A stretch of DNA of 64,000 nt from Megalobrama amblycephala. Lineage: Eukaryota; Chordata; Actinopteri; Cypriniformes; Xenocyprididae. Shown piece by piece: positions 24,099 to 35,645 of the stretch. The position numbers and the translations under genes are program-made. The stretch covers positions 48,800,691 through 48,864,690 of the forward strand of contig NC_063045.1 in assembly GCF_018812025.1 (NCBI RefSeq), given 5' to 3'. Position 1 is the stretch's first letter. Each line of letters begins with the position of its first letter. Below the pieces are notes generated by a model. The model was not told where the DNA came from and searched no databases. It saw only the letters and a list, made by a program, of their open reading frames with translations.

Positions 24099-24295
24099 AA
24101 ACCTTCGCGCCGTCGACGAGCCGCTGCCTCCCGATCCCGTGAACCGGCCGCTACCCAGCATGTCTCCTGCATCTTCCCGCTGTCACTTTACCGCGCCCCA
24201 GAGCACTTTCCAGCGGTTTTCACCGCTACGAGTCCGGCCCTCGCCGTTATAAGAGCCTCCCAATCGCCGTTTTCACGGTGCCCCGCCATTTTTCA

Positions 24296-25726
24296 ATGCC
24301 ACGCCACTGTGCTACGTGCAGAGCCCCGCTGCACGAAGATGACGGTCAAGGGGAGTGTGTTGGATGTCTGGGCGTTGCCCACGCGGATGACGTGCTTGCC
24401 GGCGGCTCATGCCCGCACTGTGAGTGCATGAGTTTAGCGTCTCTGCGCTCGCGGCCCGCCTTCTTCTCAGAGAGCAACCCCCCCGTTCGTGCCCTCCCAT
24501 CTCCCGCGCCTGCCAGGAAAAGACCGCGGCGCAGAACGGTTCAGCGCATGGAGGTGGGCTAGCACACGTCGGCCCAGCACCTGCGTGCCTCGCCCTCTCC
24601 CCACAGAGAGCAAACCCCCGTCTCATTCTCCCGCCCGGACCAGCGTCCCTCGATAGATGCGAGCAACCTCGTCTCCTTCGGTGGATCGGACGAAGAGCCG
24701 CTCTTTGACTCTTTGTCTATGGCAGCCTCTGAACATGAAGCGTGGGCTGGCGAGCCGGACGACCCCGCCCCCCTGCCTTCACTGGAGCCCATTGAGCACG
24801 GCACAGGCATGGACGCCGAGTTGTTCCGTGTCCTGTCCAAAGCCGTGGAAGAATTGGACCTCGACTGGGCCCCGCCAGAGGAGCCATCGCGGAGCCGCTT
24901 GGATGAGTGGTTTCTTCCAGGCCGCCGCCAGGCCCCTCGCCAGCACTCCGCCCCGTTCTTCCCTGAAGTCCACGAGGAGCTGACAAAGTTGTGGCGCGCC
25001 CCCTACTCTGCCCGCCTACACACGACCCATCGCTCAGCCCTCACAGCCGTAGACGGCTCGGAGGAAAAGGGCTACGAACACCTGCCGCCCCTGGATGAAG
25101 CAGTGGCCGCTCATCTCTGCCCTCCCGCGGCTGTGGGATGGAAAGCCAAGAGAGCCTCAGCGGGCCAAGCCGCTTCAGCACTTCACTCCATGGCCATCTT
25201 CCAGGTCTTCCAGGCCAAACTCCTCCGCTCACTGGATGAGTCCGGCATTGATGCGCCTGCCTTCAAGGACCTCCGCAGCGCTACCGACTTAGCCCTGCGG
25301 GCCACGAAGGCCACGGCCCAGGCCATTGGCAGGTCAATGTCCAGCCTTGTGCTGGAACGCCACTTGTGGCTGAATCTGACAGAGATCAAGGAGCAGGACA
25401 AGACGGCCTTCTTGGATACCCCCGTGTCCCCGTCAGGACTCTTTGGACCCACGGTGGAGGGTTTCACAGAGCGTTTTACTGCGGCGCAGAAGTCCTCTCA
25501 GGCAATGAGACACTTCTTGCCAAAATGCTCTAGCTCAACGTCTGCTTCTAGCCGCCCCAGGCCTGTGCCGGATCAGCAGACCAAGCCCGCCCCCTCTGCT
25601 TCCCAAGCAGCACCGCCCAAGGAGCAACGCCAGCGCTCGCGCCCTTCTAAGCGCTACTCCTTCCCCAGACGCCAGGGACCCCGGCCCAGGATTGTGCTGG
25701 ACCCGGTGACTCCTAAGTCATCCTGA
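24296..25726 (+). pseudogene. DIRS gag-like ORF1, one in-frame stop
   Basis: Structural protein of the DIRS element. From the ATG at 24296 the frame encodes a Cys/His-rich N-terminus (CATCRAPL, then CVGCLGVAHADD and CPHCEC), a Ser/Pro-rich linker, an acidic segment (after about 24660) and a basic, proline-rich C-terminal tail (about 25550-25720) suited to nucleic-acid binding. The same frame is interrupted once by TAG at 24560-24562 and then continues open to TGA at 25726. The family identification comes from its position ahead of the DIRS polymerase and general similarity to fish DIRS ORF1 proteins; no enzymatic domain is recognised. Confidence 0.85.
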
Positions 25727-25858
25727 TCTGAGAAGGAAGAGGTTTGGGGCAAGTCTCGCCGCAGCCGGACCGCCCCAAAAGCGCTCTCGTGCAAACTCCC
25801 CCCCGCCTCGTTTATATCTGGGCGCGGGAGGAACACAACCTGCTGTAACAGGGCCCAC

Positions 25859-27601
25859 ATGTGTTGCGCCCTTACCAACCGCCGGCCACATGTCCTCCGA
25901 ACCGAGGTTTTAACTCTGTTGAGAAAAGGGGCTATAGAAATAGTCCCCTTCCCAGAGAGCGAGTCGGGCTTCTACAGCCGTTACTTCTTGGTGCCGAAGA
26001 AAGATGGCGGTCTCAGACCCATTCTGGACCTCAGGTTACTGAACCTTTCCCTCATGAAGCGAAAGTTCAAAGTCCTGACACTGAAGTAGATCCTTGCGCA
26101 GATTTGCCACGAGGACTGGTTCTTTTCACTGGATCTGAAGGACGCTTACTTTCACATCCAGATAGCCCCCCGTCACAGGCAATTCTTGAGATTCGCGTTC
26201 GAGGGTGTGGCTTACCAATATACGGTCCTCCCCTTCGGGCTCTCCCTGGCTCCTCGCACTTTTACGAAGTGCATGAACGCGGCTCTTTCCCCTCTGAGAC
26301 AGATGATAATACGTGTTTTAAACTACCTCGACGACTGGCTCATCCTAGCCAGCTCGCGCACAGAACTAGAGCACCACAGATCCGTGCTTCTCAGCCACCT
26401 ACAGTGCCTGGGTCTCAGGGTCAACCCAGCCAAGAGCTCACTGCTTCCCACTCAACGTATCTCGTTCCTGGGCGCAGTCTTCGACTCTGTCCATATGACG
26501 GCAGCAGTCTCGCCAGAACGCGCTCTGGCCATTCAGCAGCTTGCGGCCTCCGTCAAGAACAAAGCCTACCTCCCTCTGAAGCTGTTCCAGAGGTTGCTAG
26601 GGCTCATGGCTTCCGCCTCCCCAGTTCTCCAGCTTGGCCTACTTCGCATGCGGCCTCTGCAGTACTGGTTGAAGGTTCGGGTACCTCCCTACGCTTGGCG
26701 TCACGGTCGCCTGTGTCTCAAGGTCAATCAGGCCTGTCTGGCAGCCCTGAAACCCTGGATGAACCCCACTTGGTTCACACTTGGAGTACCCCTTCAGGCG
26801 GTGTCACGAAGAACGGTACTTTCGACAGACGCGTCCAACTCGGGTTGGGTCGCTCTGTGCGAGGGCAGTCCGGTCTTCGGCTCGTGGACACACGAGGAAA
26901 GCCACCTACATATCAACTGCCTCGAAATGCTGGCAGTGGCACGAGCCCTCCATGCCTTCCGGGCTTATCTGACGGATCGCCAGTCGGACAGTATGACAGT
27001 GGTCTCCAATATAAATTGCCAGGGGGGTCTTTTGTCCAGCCGCTTATGCGCTCTGGCGAAACGCCTTCTGGAATGGGCATGCCCAAGGGTTCGGTCGCTC
27101 AGAGCGACTCATATACCCGGGAAGAACAATCTGGGAGCAGATATACTGTCTCAGAACAACATCCCCTCAGATGGGTGGATGCTCCACCCCCAGACGGTTC
27201 TCACTATATGGGAGTTCTTCGGGAGAGCGGAGGTGGACCTCTTCGCCTCAGAAGACAACTCTCATTGCCCAACCTATTATTCGAAGGAGGATGATGCATT
27301 GGCCCACACCTGGCCCAATACCCTTCTTTATGCCTTTCCTCCGATCGCCCTGATCCCTCAGGTTATCAGGCAAATCAAAGAGGACGAGCACAGAGTTCTG
27401 TTAGTGGCCCCACTCTGGAGGAGCCAGATTTGGACCTCGGAGCTGTTCCGGCTATCCACAAAAGCCCCATGGCCAATCCCCCTGAGACGGGACCTCCTCT
27501 CTCAGGCGAACAGAACAATCTGGCACCCGCAGCCGGAGCTTTGGGCTCTACATCTGTGGATCCTCGACGGGAACCACCTGACCTTCCGAGGGAAGTGCTA
27601 G
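25859..27601 (+). pseudogene. DIRS reverse transcriptase-RNase H, one nonsense codon
   Basis: The frame carries the RT palm motifs in order: YFLVPKKDGGLRPILDLR (about 25985-26040), FFSLDLKDAYFHI (about 26120-26160), VLPFGLSLAPRTFTK (about 26225-26270) and the catalytic NYLDDWLI (YLDD at 26324-26335). RNase H follows (LSTDASNSGWV, then HINCLEMLAV). A TAG at 26087-26089 stands where a lysine-glutamine step is expected and is the only stop before 27601. A longer frame at 25861-27294 in another phase is a composition-driven shadow. As written the product would be truncated, although readthrough or supply in trans by a relative is possible in principle. Confidence 0.93.
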
Positions 27602-28508
27602 ATACCATTTCACAGGCGAGAGCCCCGTCCACAAGACGCCTTTATGCCCAGAAGTGGTCGGTCTTTGTTAGCTGGTGTTCCACGCGCAACATAGACCCAG
27701 AGGAATGCGATGTTTCTTCCGTTCTAACCTTCCTCCAGGAGCGTTTGGAGTTGGGGCGAGCCCCCTCTACGCTTAAGGTCTACATAGCAGCCATTGCAGC
27801 GTTTCACTTGCCCATCGCTGGACAATCAGTGGGGCAGAACGATTTGGTCATTAAGTTCCTGAGGGGCTCTAGGCGATTGCATCCTCCTCGTCCCCTCACT
27901 GTTCCCCCTGGGACCTCTCCGTGGTCCTCAGAGCTCTTAAAGGTCCTCCTTTTGAGCCAATGCGTCTAGCGGGCCTCAGACCCTTAACGCTCAAAACCGC
28001 CTTACTACTTGCTTTGGTATCAGTAAAGCGGGTTGGCGATTTGCAGGCACTCTCAGTGAGCCCTGCATACCTTGAGTTCGGTCCAAACGACTCCATGGTC
28101 GTTCTGAAACCAAAGGTTGGCTACGTTCCCAAAGTGCTCTCAACGCCGTTCAGAACACAAGTGATTTCACTCTCTGAGCTTCCCCGTTCATCGGACAAGC
28201 CAGAGCTGGAATCTTTATGCCCCGTTAGGGCTTTACGCGTCTACATCGAGCGATCACAGCCTTTCCGGCAGTCTGATCAGCTATTCGTTTGTTTTGGTGG
28301 CTGCACCAAAGGGTCCCCGGTCTCAAAACAGCATCTATCACGATGGATCATTGACGCTATAGCTCTTTCATACTCCTCTGTGGGGGCAACTTGCCCCATC
28401 GGAGTTAGGGCCCATTCCACTAGAGGCATGGCTTCATCGTGGGCCTGGTCCAGTGGAGTCTCAATCAAAGACGTTCCGACCTTACATGCTCGGGTCCTTT
28501 CAGTGTAA
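27430..28508 (+). pseudogene. DIRS tyrosine recombinase, frameshifted
   Basis: Integration enzyme of the DIRS element, overlapping the 3' end of the RT frame. The N-terminal core-binding part (about 27590-27890) includes ARAPSTRRLYAQKWSVFVSW. A one-base frameshift in or next to a CCCCC run near 27900-27906 moves the frame; the catalytic part then shows SVKRVGDLQALSV (first catalytic Arg, about 28020) and RAHSTRGMASSWAW (His-x-x-Arg box, about 28410). The usual C-terminal WASPHTF-like segment carrying the nucleophilic Tyr is not recognisable: after about 28475 the frame ends quickly in TLHARVLSV and stop. The copy is therefore probably not functional. Confidence 0.88.
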
Positions 28509-28640
28509 ATTCGCGGCCCTCAAGGCATTCCGCTTTTTGCACAAACCCAGGAGTTCTCTCCTTCGTAGTGTAACAGGGTAACGACGGCTTCGGCCTTCAC
28601 TGTCGTTCCCCAGCTGTGGCACGGCGCAGTTGAATTTGTT

Positions 28641-29055
28641 CCCCCATACGCAGTACGAGTGAAATATCGAAAGGGAACGTACTCGGTTACTAACGTAACC
28701 TCGGTTCCCTGCGATATGGAACAAGTACTGCGTTACTTGCCGTGCCACGAGGCTGCGGCTTAGGTCGTCGCTTGAGTCGATATGGCCTGATGGCCTATGG
28801 CGAAACGCTCGCTTATATAGCACATTACCCCGCCCCTTTTGGCAGGAATGTTCACGCGCTCTCTTCTCATAGGCCGCGCAGCTGAGCCGCACCGCCATTG
28901 GTTCAACAACTTGTCTATGAGTGAACCAATGACGGTGCAGTTACACTGTGTTATTGAAAAGGCTTCAGTAGCGGGGAAAAAGGGAGACTTTTCCCCCATA
29001 CGCAGTACTCGTTTCATATCTCAGGGAACCGAGGTTACGTTAGTAACCGAGTACG
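28641..29055. repeat. DIRS internal complementary region and right terminal repeat
   Basis: 28641-28742 is a ~100-bp near-palindrome centred around 28692 (ctcggttac/taac/gtaacctcgg) with outer arms containing gcagtac and gtactgc. The block 28993-29055 (cccccatacgcagtactcgt, then tcagggaaccgaggttacgt) repeats the first arm and the complement of the second. In DIRS elements the internal complementary region templates completion of the terminal repeats during circle formation, which this layout fits. Confidence 0.85.
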
Positions 29056-29057
29056 TT

Positions 29058-29274
29058 TTGTCCACAGTTTCCATGGAGGCCCCACATGTGGGTTAGCCCA
29101 GATGAAAAGAACACTGCTCAGTGTGCACACTACAGGCAGTTATGTAACACAGAAACATGCTGGAGTTAATGAGATAATAGGGTGATAACGAGCAGACTTA
29201 CGAAGGACAGAGGAACAACAAGAACTACGACTTCAGCCACAGCCTTCGATGAAATCAACTGAAGATAAAATACA
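29058..29274. other. Post-DIRS flank
   Basis: Short noncoding flank. It contains ggccccacatgtgggttagc, a block resembling a repeat common in fish genomes and partly shared with 39140-39205 in copy 2. Confidence 0.5.
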
Positions 29275-30095
29275 TTAACTCTCTGAGGTCTGAAAACGCG
29301 CCGGTGCGTTTTGCAGGGTTTTTTTCACATTGCAGCAAAACAGACTTAAAATACTCCATCATTTCTTGTCATAGAGACATAAGTAATATATCAATTGAAA
29401 CTATAGAATATCTTCTTTTATTTGTGTACACTCAGAGTAAAAACACAATGTTGTGCTTTTTGTAAAATAAAGAAAACTAACATGATGCATGATCTCTCCT
29501 CTCCCTCTGAACGAAGTCCAATCTGATAGTTCTCAGAAAATGAACTGTAACTTCCTGTAACTACTAATGACAAAAAAAATGACACTTACGTCTAAAGAAA
29601 TGTTGAAATGTCAGGTTTTAAATCGTGCAAGTCAAATCGAAAACAATTTTCGATTGGAGCCAGTGCTATTCAGACGCAAATTCAAAGGCAATACATGCAT
29701 TCATCGTCTCAATCGTGTATTTATTGTCTTGAAAAGTGTTTATTTGGATGTTAAAGCAATGGTTAGCAATCTCTAGAAGACATGCAGTTAGTTCCTAGTT
29801 CCTTTTCTTCTTTATATTATGAATTTGTGGACTAAAGGTGTAAAGAGTGCCCTCCGGCTGCAAGTATGAATTAAAAACACAGTATCCAGCACTCATAGTG
29901 ATGACAATAAATATTATTTCTCAGTATAGAAAATTGACATAAATATATAAGAATCCATCAATATTTCTCCAAATGTGCATGCTTTTAAGCTAAAAGCCTA
30001 TATGAAATGCCATAGAGGTAACATAATTGTTCAGACACTTTGCACCACAGAAATACATTATATTTTAAAGAATATAATAGAATACCATTATTTAC
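29275..30095 (-). mobile_element. Truncated piggyBac-type MITE, partner of 58738-60255
   Basis: It starts at a TTAA (29275-29278) with ctctgaggtctgaaaac and runs colinear, in inverse orientation, with 60255 down to about 59350. Shared blocks include tcttcttttatttgtgtaca and gaacgaagtccaatctgata. Similarity stops near 30095, so the other terminus is missing. Reading frames at 29567-29776 and 30040-30333 are spurious. Confidence 0.8.
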
Positions 30096-31589
30096 TATTT
30101 TATCGCGTCGCATGATCATTTTATTTATTTATTTATTTTCACTGAAGTTTTGTAGAATTTCGTTTACAATGTTGATCTGTTTACCGTGTCGCACGCTGGA
30201 CGCTCACCACTGCTTCAGCCATCGTATGAATATCCAAATAAATCTATGTGATCAACATACTGAGAAAAGTCGATTCATTTATTTGTTGGAAACGTTTAAA
30301 TGGTGCTTAAACGAGCATACTGAGTTGGCCTAAAACTTGTCATTGTAATCCCCCTTTTCCACGATCACAGATGAGGAGAATCAGAGATTATGGTTCAAAT
30401 TCAGCGGACAGACGGACACGAACACAATGTATTTTTATATTTATTTTAACAAATGACAACCACACTAAGCAGTTTCATACCTTTATAAAACCGTTATGAA
30501 GAAAATGTATAAAATGCTTGCATTTTAAGTGATACTGAAAGTTTATATTTTGGTCTCATCCGTTTTTCTGCATGTGCTTTATTTGTAAATAGAATTTGGT
30601 CTCTTTAATATCAGTCTAAGTGCATTAAGCCTTTTCTTGAGAGGACACGAGAGGAAACAGTTTTTATAAACGTGTTGCGTTCATATTTTGGGCTCATTTG
30701 CGTATCTCCACGCAGCTTTAATAAAGATACAGAATTGTTTGTTTGTCACATGAAGCGTTTTTCTTGTTAAGCATTTGAATGTCCCCGTCAAGTTCTGCTA
30801 ATTCACGAGTGCAGTGAGAGTCAGACTTGCAAAGGTAATGTTAATTATTAAACCAAACGAAATCAAAACGTTCAAAAACACTTATGAATGCCATTCTTTT
30901 ATTGAGTGATAAGCAGTGGGTTTAATCAGTGCCATTAATAATAGATTTGCCATCCGGCGTCTTCTCGTCATCTCCTTGACCTGCTTCCCTTGGTGTTTTT
31001 ACACATAGAAAAGGCGAAATAACGTTTTTCACTGTCTTGTTTTCTCTCAGAACGATGATCTGAGTTACTATTACAATTATCGATGCAGCATTAATGACAT
31101 ACAATGGTGACATTTTTCCCGATCATGACAGAAAACAAATTACTGCACTAAACTCAATAACGGAAAGGCTGCGTGATCCTGTCAAGATGGCGAATAAACA
31201 AAGAAGTTACCCAGAACTCAATGCGGCGTGACGTCAGATTCGTATTCTCTATTACTCACTATAAATAAAGTGCAAAAGAAACTACGAGCATGCAACGTCG
31301 TAGTTCTGTTGTCTATTAAGTCACATGAAATAACCAAAAGGCGATTAAAGCTGCATTAAAACTTTGCATGCATGTATGTAGGCCTATTTGAGATATATAG
31401 CCTATGCGTCACATGTCTCTCTGGACTGAAATATTCTGCTATGTGAGATCACAATATAAGGCACAAACTGATATGTAATTTTTAATGCATAAATTAATTT
31501 ATAAAGTACAATAAAAATGTATCATCACACTCACTTACCACTTACCGTCTCTGAACGTTCTGGGAACATTACTAGGCGACAGGTTACAC
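30096..31589. other. Intergenic, no gene seen
   Basis: No motif-bearing reading frame. A (TTTA)n run lies near 30120-30138. The - strand frame at 30922-31113 (63 aa) has no recognisable domain. Confidence 0.4.
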
Positions 31590-33258
31590 TGCTAGAAATT
31601 TTACGTTCCCATAAAATAACTAAAATAGAACGTCCCCCTAAAGTCATATCAGGAATGTTATTAAATGACCAACAGAGGAATATGTGGCAACGTTCAGTTA
31701 ATGTCCCAAATATCCTCATTGTAACGTTCTTATGTGACCATAAATTTAACCAAATTGGAATGTCCCCCTAAAAGCATATAAGGAACCTTGAACTGCAGCA
31801 CTTTCATTACCAAAAGAGAAAATTTCAGAATTATCATCACCTTTAGAGAACTTTTAGGCAAAGTTTTTTAGGCAAAGACATTTGTCAGATGAATTGGGTT
31901 GTTTAGAGCTGGTGATTCAATCATCATGGAGTGTCCTGATTCACTGATCATCACCAGAGTCTAAACCATGAAAGTATTAATTGTTAGTTTTGCATTCATT
32001 AATGGTTTGGTGTTCAGTGTTTTTTTAAATTCATTACACAGACAAAGTTTTAATCAGTGTCTTTTAGACTCACACAGACATCATGAATCAGCGTATGATC
32101 CTCAACAATGGTGACGATAAACAAAAATCTTTTTTGTCACTTTAGTAGCTTATTTTGTGATGTTCAGAGTTTTAGATGTTTATCTGAAAATTTTCTCACC
32201 ATTGCTGATGATCATACGCAGCAGAATCTTGATGTCTGTGTGAGTCTACATGATGCTGGCTGAATAATTTCTGCAGAATGATAAAAACTTTTAAAGTATC
32301 AAAGCAGGGAGGGTTTTACACATTATAAAGTGACTACAACAAAATAAAAATAAAAAATACGATCTTCAGAGAGCCGCAAATTATGATATCAATGCGCAAC
32401 CAAATCCATTTGATCAGATTTATTTTCTCACAGTTGTGTTTTTGGTGTAATAAAATGCTTTAAAAACACACAGTTATAACAACTGGAGACAAAGCAATGT
32501 CAAAATATCAAGAGTCAGGAGCCCAACTAAAGCAAGCGCTTACCTCCGTAATGGTGACGTTTATAAATTTTGATAAAACATCAACACCTCATTAAGAAGA
32601 TTTGTATGAAAGAAACAAAGTCAGAGTGGTTTGTAAAAGTGAAGACGCAGAGATCTAGAGAGATCTGTTAGCGTTTAATGTTCTGTTTCTGTTATCTGAG
32701 TTTTGTGAGGTTACCATTGTGCTGGAGAGTAGAGCCTGTGATTCAGTCAGTGATGATCCAGAAACACTGATGTTCTGCTGCATGTTGCTTTATTTAAAGA
32801 CTGCCGTAATTGTGTAGTTGCTGATGCAGTGATACAGCAGTCATGTTAGCTCATGCATGTGTTGTTGTCAGTTAAAGACTTACTGTAAGAGATTCTCATT
32901 TTAAAGAAAAGATTTCATAATATTAATCCAGGAATTAACTAAAAAGTGTTTTTTTTTTTTGGTTTTATATAAGAAATTTAAGAAAAAATGTTTTTTGTTT
33001 AAACAGCCAAATAGTCAATTTAGCTGTAATTTTCAATTCAGTTTTTGACAAGGGCAACAGGGACATTCTGAAAACATTTCCAAATAAAGTATGGTTCCCT
33101 TAATGTTCAGAGAATGTCTTGATTGTTCCCTGAAGGTCTGCCAAACCTTAAAATAACTCCACATCTTGACCGTCTCTGAACGTTCTGGGAACGTTACTAG
33201 GCAACATCCTTAACACCAGTGGGGACGTTCTGAGAATGTTCTGGGAACGTAAAATTTA
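31590..33258. mobile_element. Putative non-autonomous element with ACGTTCCC inverted ends
   Basis: The left end ctagaaattttacgttccc (31590-31610) is inverted at the right as gggaacgtaaaatttatag (33245-33258). Multiple aacgttctgggaacgtt-like motifs lie outside or near the ends at 31553-31575 and 33175-33200. No transposase is present. An internal fold-back pairs 32065-32105 with 32205-32250 (agacatcatgaatc with its complement). The interpretation is moderate because the termini are low-complexity palindromes. Confidence 0.5.
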
Positions 33259-33384
33259 TAGTGGGGGAATGATGACTTACTAGCCATTGCTCTGGTCTTT
33301 GTAAATGTCCAGGGATGCGTTTCCCAAAAGCATCATTAGCCAACTAACATTGTAAGTTCTGTCGTTACATAGTTCATAGAATAT

Positions 33385-33925
33385 AATTGTCATCATGTAG
33401 TGGCTTTATTCACTGATCTAATGACTGAGCTTTACATGAAAAATATTTTATTAATTTTGTGCTGGATCTTTTCTAGAACAACAATAAGAGTTGAATAAAT
33501 TAGATCAAAAAAACAAATCTGAAAAATATTATGCAAACCAAACACTTTAAAATACCTACAACAATTATTCACACAAAGACATCAAGAATCAGCATATGAA
33601 TCTCAACAATGGTGACATGCTTCATGCCGCAGTGCATTCTGGGTGCCTCGTACAAAACTCATCCATGGCTCCCAGAATGCATTGCAGCATGAAGCATGTC
33701 ACCATTGTTGAGATTCATACACTGATTCTTGATGTCTGTGTTTGAATAAATTTTGCAAGACATTTGAAGTGTTTAGTGTGTTTTTCATATTTTCTGATTG
33801 AAATGGTCTTATCTTTCTTGAAGAGACCCAGCACAAAGTTAATCACATTTTGCTCATAAAAAGCTCAGTCATTAGATCAGTGAATTAAGCCACTAAATGA
33901 TTACATTCTTATCATCTAACAGCTG
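33385..33925. repeat. Long near-perfect fold-back element
   Basis: The inner arms are strikingly complementary: gacatcaagaatcagcatat...caacaatggtgacatgcttc (33578-33625) pairs with gaagcatgtcaccattgttg...actgattcttgatgtc (33692-33737), with a ~25-bp loop. The outer arms (ctgatctaatgactgagctt at about 33416 and aagctcagtcattagatcag at about 33867) extend it to ~540 bp. It is probably the same kind of palindromic MITE as 19245-19800, which shares the gattcttgatgtctgt motif. Confidence 0.82.
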
Positions 33926-33959
33926 ATCACATTGTCTTTTGTTTTTCTTGCCATATCAA

Positions 33960-34545
33960 ACAGCTGAAGTAGCCACACAAACACTAACGCTAAAACAGTT
34001 AAGAGTCAAACTGCCTAACTGAAGTAAGCACTGACCTTGATCATGGTGACATCAAACCAAACTTATTTTCAACAAATCATCAACATCTAAACCTCTGGTA
34101 ATTCTCAATAACAACTTTTGTAGATGTATGTCAGAAATAAAGTCAATCTGGTTAGTAATAAGTGAAGCTGGTAATGCTGTTTGTGGAAATGTTTAATCAG
34201 ATCTTCAGTTGATTTCATCAGAGGCTGAAGTCGTCAAAATGTATTTCATAAACACTCTGTTACAACAGCCAAAAAACAACTGATGCAACAAAGTCAAGAG
34301 CCCAATTAAAGGCAACACTGACCTCAAAGATGGTATCTTCAAATGAATCTCAATAAATCATCAACATCTAAACATCTGTTAATTCTCAGAAGAACTGCTG
34401 TAGATGTAAGAGAAAAAATAAAGTCAGTCTAGTTAGTAATGAGTGAAGCTGATAATGTTTTGTAGAGTTTGTGGAGTTGTTTAATCAGATCATGAGAGAT
34501 TTGATGTGTTTTATCTTCAGTTGATTTCATCGAAGGCTGTGACTG
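33960..34545 (+). repeat. Two imperfect ~290-bp direct repeats
   Basis: Unit one (about 33960-34230) and unit two (about 34263-34545) share blocks in order: acactgacct-type start, tcatcaacatctaaac, ctgtagatgta-like, aaataaagtcaatctggtta/aaataaagtcagtctagtta, gtgaagctg, and ttcagttgatttcatc. A more divergent third unit lies at about 32470-32720. The second unit is part of duplication copy 2. Confidence 0.7.
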
Positions 34546-34818
34546 AAGTCAGTTGTTTCTCTTTTCATTTAGTGATTCTGCTTGTTAACAGTAGGTGTTT
34601 ATCATTAATGTTCAGTCATCACTTAATTATGGTTAAGACGCATTTCTGTGTATACTCACAAATTTTGTATCGGATAGGCGTCCAGACAGATCTGGTGTTT
34701 TCAGAAGGTGAAACCGGGTCCCAGAGTGGATAAATCTGAAAACACCACCTTTGCGTTTTTGTGTGTACAGCCAATCCGTATATTTTGTGAATTGATGATG
34801 TCATCAACCCCCATGTTG

Positions 34819-35326
34819 GGTGCTTCTCAATTCTTATTTGTGCATCCTCGTTTCCTTTCCTCGCTTCCTTTCCTCGCGTCTTAGCTCCACCCCTTCAGGA
34901 TGCGAGGGAAGGATGCAAGGAAAAGATGCGAGGATGGAGGAATTGAATCAAGTGAAATGATATATCCTCGCTCCCTTTAACGTCACTTCAAAGCGTCATC
35001 AGCTGCGCTCGAGGGATCTACCCATATGTAGTTAAAGTTTGGTAATTTAAAAAATTATAATAAATATTAATAAAGCAAGATGCCCCGTTGAAATATATGA
35101 GGTATAAAGTTTATTTAAACTGTAAAACTAAAGCATACATTTAAATTATTGTGACAGATATGAAGGGGGAGGAGAATGTATGCGTGCGTCAGGTTTCTCG
35201 ACGAGAAAGACTTCCGCAAAGGATGCACCTGTGTACCTTCAAGATGGCTGAGCTCGATCGTTTTCCGGGTCATAGGATGGAGGACGGAGGAGCGAGGAGA
35301 CGAGGAGGGATATTGAGAAGCAGCCG
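34819..35326. mobile_element. Harbinger-like MITE with TTG target duplication
   Basis: The termini gggtgcttctcaattctt and ggatattgagaagcagccg are inverted repeats 508 bp apart, flanked by TTG on both sides (34816-34818 and 35327-35329). A 3-bp duplication suggests the PIF/Harbinger superfamily. The equivalent site in copy 1 (near 20551-20562, catgttgactctag) is uninterrupted with a single TTG, giving a natural empty site. Confidence 0.85.
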
Positions 35327-35645
35327 TTGACTCTAGACAGACACTGCTAACAGCACAAAACAGCAACAACAACAACAATAGCAGAATCTAGATGTTTGTG
35401 TTCGTGCTGCAGAAGCTGAGCCAAAATAAAGCGTTATTTCTAAAGTTTGTATATAGCGTGCAAGGTTTATGCGCATGTTCCAAGTCTTATTCTCTTTTTT
35501 AAGTGTATCTCTGTGGCAGAATTACAGCGCCACATACTGGTCTGGCATGTATACTACGATGTTTCAGTGGTTTCGTGTATTTCTTGAGACGAGGAAAAAA
35601 AAGATTGGATAGGGAAAGATCTGACTTTGTGTGGACGGGGCCTCA

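Larger units (their letters stand above)
24099..29057 (+). mobile_element. DIRS retrotransposon, 5'-truncated, nearly coding-intact
   Basis: Order on + strand: gag (24296-25726), reverse transcriptase-RNase H (25859-27601), tyrosine recombinase (27430-28508), internal complementary region (28641-28742) and right terminal inverted repeat (28993-29055). The left terminal repeat is missing: the sequence passes from duplication DNA straight into the gag leader. The element is much more GC-rich than its surroundings. Only single-base lesions interrupt each frame, indicating a young copy. DIRS elements integrate through a tyrosine recombinase rather than an integrase and leave no target duplication. 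After the right terminus the host sequence gttttgtccacagtttccat matches copy 2 at 39183-39202, which lacks the element. Confidence 0.93.

Noticed and set aside
25861..27294. A 477-codon open frame overlapping the DIRS polymerase
   Set aside because: It runs in a different phase from the RT-RNase H motifs, has no recognisable domain, and its length is explained by GC-rich codon composition of the real frame.
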